From NCBI RefSeq assembly GCF_006151805.1, contig NZ_VDDA01000003.1, forward strand, positions 581,386-645,385: DNA of 64,000 nucleotides, given 5' to 3'. Under the pieces are notes generated by a model. It was not told the origin of the DNA and did not search any database. It saw only the letters and a list, made by a program, of their open reading frames with translations. Source of the DNA: Methylobacterium terricola. Lineage in GTDB: Bacteria > Pseudomonadota > Alphaproteobacteria > Rhizobiales > Beijerinckiaceae. Shown here piece after piece: positions 58,450-64,000 of the stretch (within the stretch, counting starts at the first letter, position 1; every line of letters begins with the position of its first letter). The translations under genes and the position numbers were made by a program.

Positions 58450-59307
58450 ATGCGTCCATTCCGCGCCGCGTTGATCCTGTCCGCGGCCCTGTCCGCTTGC
58501 GCCGTCGCGTCCAGCCCGGGTCTCGCGCAGCCACAGCAGGCGCCGGCGGGCGGGCGCGCCGCCACCCCGGCGCAATCGCCAATCACAGTCTGGGATGCCC
58601 GGATCGAAGCCGGCGACCTCACCGTGTCGGGCAGCGTCGGCAAGGCCGGTGTCGTCGTCACCCTCGACGACGACATCCCGGTCACCTCGGACAAGCGCGG
58701 GCGCTTCACCCTGAAGGTGCCCTACGTGCCGCAGAACTGCGTCGCGACGCTCAAGGCCGGCGAGGCCTCGCGCGAGATCGCGATCGCCAATTGCGGCGCC
58801 ACCGGTGCCCCGGGCGCCAAGGGCGAGCCGGGCCCGACCGGGCCGCAGGGCGTCGCCGGCCTCGCCGGGCCGGCCGGTCCCAAGGGTGAGGCCGGTCCCA
58901 AGGGTGAGACCGGTCCCAAGGGTGAGACCGGTCAAAAGGGCGAGCCGGGCCCGAAGGGGGATGCGGGCCCGAAGGGTGAGCCGGGTGCCGCGGGCGCCCG
59001 CGGCGAGGCGGGTCCCAAAGGCGACGCTGGTCCCAAAGGTGAGGCAGGTCCCGCCGGGCCGCAGGGCCCGGCCGGCTCGGCGGGCGCCGCCGCGACGGCG
59101 AGCACCGCCCTGCCGTTCCGGATGCTGCGCACCGACGGCTGCAGCGCGCCGCATTGCGAGCTCGCCTGCGACGACGGCGAGACCTTCGTGTCGGCCTATT
59201 GCCTGCGCGGCGGCAATCCGAACTTCACCCGCCGGGAGAGCGGTCAGGCCGTGGCGCTCTGCCCGCCGGACAGTTCCGGCATGGTCGGGTTCTGCGCGAA
59301 GCTCTGA
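58450..59307 (+). CDS. Secreted collagen-like protein with cysteine-rich tail
   Basis: The product is about 285 residues. A signal peptide ([13 protein letters not shown]) with a possible lipobox is followed by a beta-rich domain ([20 protein letters not shown]), then 33 uninterrupted Gly-x-Y triplets (residues 116-214; many GPKGE, GEP and GPT units), and a 65-residue tail with six cysteines. This suggests a trimeric collagen-like stalk with a disulfide-bonded cap or anchor. The ATG at 58450 is preferred to 58432 because it starts directly at the signal peptide. Likely surface or periplasmic; role unknown. Confidence 0.8.
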   Translation: MRPFRAALILSAALSACAVASSPGLAQPQQAPAGGRAATPAQSPITVWDARIEAGDLTVSGSVGKAGVVVTLDDDIPVTSDKRGRFTLKVPYVPQNCVATLKAGEASREIAIANCGATGAPGAKGEPGPTGPQGVAGLAGPAGPKGEAGPKGETGPKGETGQKGEPGPKGDAGPKGEPGAAGARGEAGPKGDAGPKGEAGPAGPQGPAGSAGAAATASTALPFRMLRTDGCSAPHCELACDDGETFVSAYCLRGGNPNFTRRESGQAVALCPPDSSGMVGFCAKL

Positions 59308-59329
59308 CCGACCTGTTCAAGCAACCGGA

Positions 59330-59390
59330 CTCAAGACCGCAATGCCTCCGAACGGATCCGTTCGGAGGCGCAAGGCAAGCCCGAACGGGC
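59330..59390 (-). repeat. Dispersed palindromic repeat, copy 4
   Basis: Read on the minus strand: GCCCGTTCGGGC, TTGCCTTGCGCC, then the palindrome TCCGAACGGATCCGTTCGGA. Here both arms changed (TCC with GGA) relative to copies 1 and 2, keeping the stem. The tail is shorter than in the others. The following 59391-59638 contains two more hairpins (59407-59423 and 59434-59460) and no gene. Confidence 0.7.
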
Positions 59391-59638
59391 GTCGGTGCCA
59401 AGGCGCGAGGGTCTGACACCCTCCGCGTCAGCCCGGGGCTCGCCGCGGACGAGAGCCCCGAATCCAGAAGTGCAGGCCTCGACGAGGAAGGTGGGCGGCG
59501 TTCCGCTTCGTCCTGAACCTCCTGCAGTTGCGCATCCCGGGCTCCGCTTGCGCGGCCCCGGGATGATCCTGAGGGTCCGATGACCGCCGACCGAGGCGGG
59601 ATGACCATCGGAGAGATCGAGGCGGGTGCGCTGGCTCC

Positions 59639-60856
59639 TCACCGCTCCGCGAGCCACCCCAGCAACCCCGCCGCCGCCGCCCGGCCGCTGGCGAAGCTCG
59701 CCTGGAGCAGGTAGCCGCCGGTCGGCGCCTCCCAGTCCAGCATCTCGCCGGCCAGGAACGTGCCGGGCCGGGCCCGCAGCATGAACCGCTCGTCGAGGGC
59801 CGCGAAGGCGACGCCGCCGGCAGTCGAGATCGCCCGCTCGATCGGCTGCAGGCCGGTGAGGCGCAGCGGCACCGCCTTGATCAGGCCCGCGAGCGCGGCG
59901 GGCTCCGTCGGCAGGTCGCGTGACGCCTCGCGCAGCAGGCCGGCCGCCGGCGGGCTCAAGCCCGCGGCCTTGCGCAGCACCGTCGCGCGCGATTCCTTCG
60001 GCCGGGCGCCCGCGAGGCGACGGGCGAGCGCCGCCGCGTCGAGATCCGGCCGCAGGTCGAGATGCATCAGGGCTTCGCCCCGGGCCTCGATCGCCTCGCG
60101 GATCGGCCGCGACAGGGCGTAGACCGCGCCGCCCTCGATCCCGTCGCGGGTGATCACCGCCTCGCCGCGCACCGTCTCGGGCCCGAGGTGCAGCGCGATC
60201 CGCTTGAGCGGTGCACCGGCGAAGCGCTCGGCGAAGACCGGCGACCAGGAGGCGGTGAAGCCCGCATTGGCCGGGCGCAGGACTTGCACGGGGATGCCGT
60301 CGGCCTCGAGCACCGGCACCCAGCTCCCGTCGGAGCCGAGCCGCGGCCAGCTCGCCCCGCCGAGCGCCAGCACCGTCGCGTCGGCCCGCAGGGTCTCCTG
60401 CCCGCCCTCGCCGGCGAGCGTCGGCGCTCCTTGAGCGTCCCAGCCGGTCCAGCGGGTGCGGGTGCGCAGCGTGACGCCGAGCCCGTCGAGCCGGGCGAGC
60501 CAGGCCCGCAGCAGCGGCGAGGCCTTGAAGGCGTGCGGAAACACTCGGCCGCTCGACCCGACGAAGGTCGGCTGCCCGAGCCCCTCGCACCAGTCCCGCA
60601 GGGCCTGCGGCGAGAAGTCCCGGATCGCCGCGTCGAGGCGTCGCTCCGCCGGGGCGTAGCGGGCGAGGAAGCGCTCCAGCGGCTCGCTGTGGGTGAGGTT
60701 GAGGCCGCCGCGTCCGGCGATCAGCAGCTTGCGGGCCGGCGAGGGCATCCGCTCGATCACGGTCACCCGCAGGCCGGCCGCCGCCAGGATCTCGGCGGCG
60801 GCGAGGCCGGCGGGCCCGGCCCCGATCACCGCCACATGTGCGCTCGGCTTCGTCAT
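59639..60856 (-). CDS. FAD-dependent oxidoreductase, BaiN/YhiN-type flavoprotein
   Basis: The product is 405 residues with an N-terminal FAD-binding fold (VAVIGAGPAGLAAAEILAAA), then KLLIAGRGGLNLTHSEP, GRVFPHAFKASPLLRAW and ALGGASWPRLGSDGS, and a C-terminal TAGGVAFAALDERFML and GTFLAGEMLDWEAPTGGYLL. This pattern is the HI0933/YhiN-BaiN family, TIGR03862-like subgroup; the reaction is generally unknown. The gene is alone on its strand between the palindromic repeat and terC. Confidence 0.85.
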   Translation of the reverse strand: MTKPSAHVAVIGAGPAGLAAAEILAAAGLRVTVIERMPSPARKLLIAGRGGLNLTHSEPLERFLARYAPAERRLDAAIRDFSPQALRDWCEGLGQPTFVGSSGRVFPHAFKASPLLRAWLARLDGLGVTLRTRTRWTGWDAQGAPTLAGEGGQETLRADATVLALGGASWPRLGSDGSWVPVLEADGIPVQVLRPANAGFTASWSPVFAERFAGAPLKRIALHLGPETVRGEAVITRDGIEGGAVYALSRPIREAIEARGEALMHLDLRPDLDAAALARRLAGARPKESRATVLRKAAGLSPPAAGLLREASRDLPTEPAALAGLIKAVPLRLTGLQPIERAISTAGGVAFAALDERFMLRARPGTFLAGEMLDWEAPTGGYLLQASFASGRAAAAGLLGWLAER

Positions 60857-61075
60857 GCGGGCCCCAAGGCGGTCACTGGAGAGGCCCTGTCAACCGGCCG
60901 CCGCGGTGCGTCTGCGAAAATAAGAGCGTGGCCGTGCGGTCCGGCGGCCCTTGATCCGCCGCCATCCGAACCATAAGTCGCTTACATCGGCTGCGGGCCC
61001 CTCTGGCGAGTGGCGCAACGCGCGCTCGTGATGTCGGAGCCGATGCTTTCTCCCTCGAAGCATCACGGTCCCGCG

Positions 61076-62113
61076 ATGGTCGATTTCTTGTATATGTCGT
61101 GGCTCGGCAAGCCGGTCTGGATGTGGCTCGGCTTCCACGCCGTCATCTTCATCCTGCTCGCCCTCGATCTCGGACTCCTGCACCGCGACAAGAGCCGCGA
61201 GATCGGCGTGAAGGAGAGCCTGCTCCTCACCGCCTTCTACCTCACCCTCGGGCTCCTCTTCGGCGGCTGGGTCTGGTGGTATATCGGCCCGCAGGCGGGC
61301 CAGGAATACCTGGCCGGCCTCATCGTCGAGAAGTCGCTGTCGATGGACAACGTCTTCGTCATCGCGGTGATCTTCGGCTATCTCGGCATTCCCCGTAACG
61401 CGCAGCATCGGGTGCTGCTGTGGGGCATCCTGGCGGCCATCGTGCTGCGCGGCCTGATGATCGGCCTCGGCGCCGCCCTCGTGCACCAGGCCGAGTGGGT
61501 GCTGACGATCTTCGCCGCCTTCCTGATCTATGCCGGCATCAAGATGCTGGTCTCCGGCGACGAGGAGGAGGGCGAGAACAAGTCCGCCGACCGTTTCACC
61601 GCCTTCATGCGCAAGCACATGCGGGTGACGGACGAGCTCGACGGCCAGAACTTCACCACCCGCCGGCCCGACCCGAAGACCGGCAAGCCGGTGCTGTGGC
61701 TCACCCCGCTCGCCCTGGCCCTGGTGCTGGTGAACGGCGCCGACGTGATCTTCGCGGTCGACAGCGTGCCGGCGATCTTCGCCATCACCACCGACACCTA
61801 CGTGGTCTACACCTCGAACATCTTCGCGATCCTCGGCTTGCGTGCGCTCTACTTTGCGCTCGCGGCGATGGTCGACCGCTTCGCCTACCTGAAGACGGCG
61901 CTCGCGCTGATCCTGATCTTCATCGGCCTGAAGATCGTGGTGGCGGATACGTTCGGGCTGGTCGAGATCCAGCCCTGGGTCGCTCTGGTGGTGACCGTGG
62001 TCCTGCTGGCCGGCGGCGTCGTCTACAGCCTGTGGCGCACCCGCGGCACGGCCCCGGCCGCGATTCCGCCTGAGGCCGAGGCGCCGCGCGAGCGACTCGG
62101 CAGCCACGGCTAA
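61076..62113 (+). CDS. TerC/Alx-family integral membrane protein
   Basis: The product is about 345 residues with eight to nine membrane helices and the TerC acidic motifs (VEKSLSMDNVFVIAVIF; NGADVIFAVDSVPAIFAIT). Alx/TerC proteins export manganese or other metal and may act in membrane protein metalation. The start is uncertain: ATG 61076 (MVDFLYMSW) is taken as it fits the family, while ATG 61031 is in the same frame. A bidirectional terminator follows. Confidence 0.88.
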   Translation: MVDFLYMSWLGKPVWMWLGFHAVIFILLALDLGLLHRDKSREIGVKESLLLTAFYLTLGLLFGGWVWWYIGPQAGQEYLAGLIVEKSLSMDNVFVIAVIFGYLGIPRNAQHRVLLWGILAAIVLRGLMIGLGAALVHQAEWVLTIFAAFLIYAGIKMLVSGDEEEGENKSADRFTAFMRKHMRVTDELDGQNFTTRRPDPKTGKPVLWLTPLALALVLVNGADVIFAVDSVPAIFAITTDTYVVYTSNIFAILGLRALYFALAAMVDRFAYLKTALALILIFIGLKIVVADTFGLVEIQPWVALVVTVVLLAGGVVYSLWRTRGTAPAAIPPEAEAPRERLGSHG

Positions 62114-62116
62114 GGG

Positions 62117-62144
62117 AAAAGGGGGCGCCCGGCGCCCCCTTTTT
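62117..62144. terminator. Bidirectional rho-independent terminator
   Basis: AAAAGGGGGCG and CGCCCCCTTTTT pair over a 5-nt loop, with A-run and T-run on either side. It lies between the terC stop (62113) and the convergent amidase stop (62150) and can serve both. Confidence 0.85.
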
Positions 62145-62149
62145 GTCGG

Positions 62150-62905
62150 TTACGCGGGCTTGCCGGCGAGCAGGTCGCGCAGCGTCGTGATGGTCGAGGC
62201 ATCCGCCACCCCGTCGACCCGCTCGGGCCGGAAATGGCGCTGGAACGCCGTCACCACGGCCTTCGTCCGGGCGTCGAAGGTGCCGCTCACCGGGACGTCG
62301 TAGCCGTAGAGCGCGAACATCGATTGCAGCGCCTCGATCGGCTGGCCGGCATCGCCCTCGGCGAAGAAGCGCCCGTCGCGGATCGCCGCCGGCTTCACCC
62401 AGTGGCCGATGCCGTCCCGGTGGAGGGCGCCCCACGGGAAGCTCTCGCCCGGGTCGATCTTGCGCTCGGGCGCGATGTCGGAGTGGGCGAGCACCCGGTC
62501 GGGCCGGATCGGCCAGCGCGCGAGGAGGTCGCGGCAGAGCGCCGTCACGGACGCCATCTGCGCGTCCGGGTAGGGCGCGAGCGTGCCGTCCTCGGCATGG
62601 CCGGGATGGACGATCTCGATCCCGATCGAGCGTGAGTTCATGTCGCGCACGCCCTCCCAGGCCGACAATCCGGCATGCCAGGCGCGGCGGGCCTCCGGCA
62701 CCATCTGCACCACCCGGCCCTCCTCGAAGACGAGGTAGTGCGCCGAGACCTTGGACAGCGGGTTCGTCAGCCGCAGCAGCGCCTCGGCGGCGCTCGCCAT
62801 GCCGGTATAGTGCAGGATCAGCGCATCGACCGGCAGGGTCCGGTCCTCGTGATTGGGGGACGGCACCACCTGGGTGGCGACCGGGCTGTCGGGGGTCAGG
62901 CTCAT
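62150..62905 (-). CDS. N-acetylmuramoyl-L-alanine amidase (AmiD/AmpD-like) with peptidoglycan-binding domain
   Basis: The product is 251 residues: an Amidase_2 domain with zinc ligands in LILHYTGM (His), LAHSDIAPERKIDPG (His and Asp) and the Glu in GIEIVHPG, followed by a ~60-residue C-terminal PG_binding_1 domain (ALQSMFALYGYDVPVSGTFD). It cleaves the amide between MurNAc and L-Ala in peptidoglycan fragments. No clear signal peptide is seen in the first residues, so it may act in the cytoplasm in recycling, like AmpD. It is convergent with terC. Confidence 0.88.
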   Translation of the reverse strand: MSLTPDSPVATQVVPSPNHEDRTLPVDALILHYTGMASAAEALLRLTNPLSKVSAHYLVFEEGRVVQMVPEARRAWHAGLSAWEGVRDMNSRSIGIEIVHPGHAEDGTLAPYPDAQMASVTALCRDLLARWPIRPDRVLAHSDIAPERKIDPGESFPWGALHRDGIGHWVKPAAIRDGRFFAEGDAGQPIEALQSMFALYGYDVPVSGTFDARTKAVVTAFQRHFRPERVDGVADASTITTLRDLLAGKPA

Positions 62906-62925
62906 GGGTCGTGAGACTCTCGGGA

Positions 62926-63651
62926 TCAGCTCAGGCGCCGCTCAGCGGCGATGCGGTCATAGGCGGCATTGATGGCGGCGAGGCGCCGGGTCGCGATGGC
63001 GACCGCGGCGGGCGGCAGGCCGCGGGCGATGACCCGGTCGGGATGGTTCTCGGAGACCAGCGCCCGGTAGCGCGCCTTCAGCTCGGTTTCGGAGAGCGAG
63101 CGGGCGACGCCCAGCACCTCGTAGGGATCGTCGGCGACGCGGACGTGGCGGGCGGTGATGCCGGCGAAGCGCGCCTCGTCGAAGCCGAAGATCTCCGCCA
63201 CCGCGGCGAGGTAGCGCGCCTCGCTCTCGTGGATCGCGCCGTCGGCCTTGGCGATGTGGAACAGGCCGTCGAGCACGTCTTCGAGCAGGGCTGGCTCATC
63301 GCGAAAAGCCTCGGCGACCTGCCGGGCATAGCCCTCGAAGCCGCTGGTGGTGCGCTTGGCGAGGTCGAACAGACGCTCGACGCCGGCGCGCTCGTTCTCG
63401 GGCACCTGCACGATGTCGGCGAAGGCCGCCACCTCGGAGGGCGTCACCACCCCGTCCGATTTCGCCATCTTGGCGGCGAGCGCGACGAGCCCGGTGGTGA
63501 ACACCACCTCTCGCGGGGTGGGCCCGAACAGCGAGCCCTCGCGGTCGAGGAGGAAATGGCCGGCGACGGCGCCGAGCAGCGCGCCGAGCGGACCGCCGGC
63601 GGCGAGCCCGATGCCGGCGCCGCCGAGCTTGCCCCACACGCCCTGGGTCAC
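62926..63651 (-). CDS. TerB-like / DnaJ-domain protein (DjlA-like)
   Basis: The product is 241 residues from a GTG at 63651 with GGAGG five bases upstream; a longer in-frame reading adds a proline-rich leader that is unlikely to be real. A glycine-rich hydrophobic stretch (GGAGIGLAAGGPLGALLGA) precedes a TerB-type helical domain (KSDGVVTPSEVAAF, KADGAIHESEARYL), and the C-terminus is a J domain (DDPYEVLGVARSLSETELKA) with the HPD motif in SENHPDRV. It would be a co-chaperone partner of DnaK. It lies directly upstream of the amidase on the same strand. Confidence 0.82.
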   Translation of the reverse strand: MTQGVWGKLGGAGIGLAAGGPLGALLGAVAGHFLLDREGSLFGPTPREVVFTTGLVALAAKMAKSDGVVTPSEVAAFADIVQVPENERAGVERLFDLAKRTTSGFEGYARQVAEAFRDEPALLEDVLDGLFHIAKADGAIHESEARYLAAVAEIFGFDEARFAGITARHVRVADDPYEVLGVARSLSETELKARYRALVSENHPDRVIARGLPPAAVAIATRRLAAINAAYDRIAAERRLS

Positions 63652-63832
63652 GCCCGCCTCCGGCAATGCGGCGGGCGGGGGAGGGGCGGCGATGTGGGGA
63701 CCGGGGGGCGCGTCATGACGCCCTTGTAACGCCCCGGGCGCTCCCGCGGAATGTGGAAGCGCACCCGGCGGACCATCGCGGTCGAGCGGGAACCCCGGCG
63801 GACGCGCCGCCGGGGCCGTCACGCGACGCCGA

Positions 63833-64000
63833 TCAGCGGCAGTAGACGTTGCCGTAGGGGTCGCGGTAGGTGCCGTAGGGGCATTGCGGGGCGGTGGCCG
63901 CGCCGACCACGGCGCCGCCGGCGGCGCCGATCAGGCCGCCCGCGAGCGCGCCGCCGGCCCGGCCCGTGGCCGCCGCGCCGATCGCCGCGCCGGTCAGGCC
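63833..64000 (-). CDS. Glycine-zipper protein, C-terminal part (cut by window edge)
   Basis: The last 55 codons of a protein whose start is outside the window. The visible part is a Gly/Ala-rich zipper (AGGALAGGLIGAAGGAVVGA) followed by a short tail with two cysteines (QCPYGTYRDPYGN, YCR). Such small outer-membrane or periplasmic proteins are common in Rhizobiales. Frame and stop at 63833 are clear; the gap 63652-63832 has nothing else. Confidence 0.65.
   Translation of the reverse strand, partial: GLTGAAIGAAATGRAGGALAGGLIGAAGGAVVGAATAPQCPYGTYRDPYGNVYCR

Noticed and set aside
58795..59093. Nine-base periodic repeats that could look like a tandem repeat array or CRISPR
   Set aside because: The period is the Gly-x-Y codon pattern inside an open collagen-like gene; there are no constant repeats with unique spacers. 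No CRISPR array was seen anywhere in the window.
60900..61075. Possible manganese (yybP-ykoY) riboswitch upstream of the TerC gene
   Set aside because: TerC/Alx genes often have one, but the conserved core sequences could not be found; only a small GATGCTT/AAGCATC hairpin at 61042-61064 is present.

Overview
The window is GC-rich DNA from an alphaproteobacterium, most likely Methylobacterium or a close relative. The best taxonomic pointers are a formaldehyde-activating-enzyme (Fae) homologue of the kind found in pink methylotrophs, the tartrate ttu gene order, a cyo quinol oxidase operon, and Rhizobiales-style palindromic intergenic repeats. All calls come from reading the sequence; nothing was searched.

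Layout. (1) 1-13.6 kb is a catabolic supercluster. It holds two DapA-family lyases (one cut by the window edge), a PxpB/PxpC (KipI/KipA-type) pair, an atypical SDR, a LysR regulator, a polar amino-acid ABC transporter, a hydantoin-type trio (M20 amidohydrolase, hydantoin racemase, dihydropyrimidinase/hydantoinase) and a GlcD-type FAD oxidase. Together they look like uptake and stepwise ring opening of a cyclic amide, hydantoin or 5-oxoproline-like compound. (2) 13.6-14.6 kb is an IS graveyard. (3) 14.6-21.6 kb carries a soluble hybrid histidine kinase, a convergent OmpR-type regulator, and a divergent spermidine/putrescine-like ABC transporter with phased direct repeats in front of it. (4) 22.3-25.7 kb is a single 1128-residue fusion of a molybdopterin oxidoreductase with an FAD/NAD/2Fe-2S reductase. 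(5) 25.7-35.4 kb looks like a lysine/2-aminoadipate degradation region: a decayed D-amino-acid dehydrogenase, an amino-acid ABC importer, an Asp/Glu-racemase homologue, a LysR regulator, an ALDH7-type aldehyde dehydrogenase, an aminotransferase and an HglS-type 2-oxoadipate dioxygenase/decarboxylase.

(6) 36-41.2 kb is a tartrate operon on the minus strand (MFS transporter, tartrate dehydrogenase, TtuD, pyruvate kinase). Its divergent GntR gene is truncated where a palindromic repeat begins. (7) 42.4-46.5 kb is cyoABCD, followed by two tandem tRNA-Phe genes and a topoisomerase III-like gene with an altered Toprim motif. (8) 49.9-56 kb is a methionine-cycle locus: an ArsR-methyltransferase fusion regulator behind a perfect 20-bp palindrome, then metF, a small coiled-coil ORF and metH. 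(9) 56-64 kb holds small secreted proteins, the Fae-like protein, a collagen-like lipoprotein candidate, a BaiN/YhiN-type flavoprotein, a TerC-family membrane protein, a peptidoglycan amidase, a TerB/DnaJ protein and the end of a glycine-zipper protein.

The least ordinary items are the molybdoenzyme-reductase fusion, two families of structured intergenic repeats whose stems vary while pairing is kept, the lysine-to-2-oxoglutarate module, the Fae homologue lacking the expected catalytic histidine, and several regulator/operator pairs that can be read directly from the sequence.
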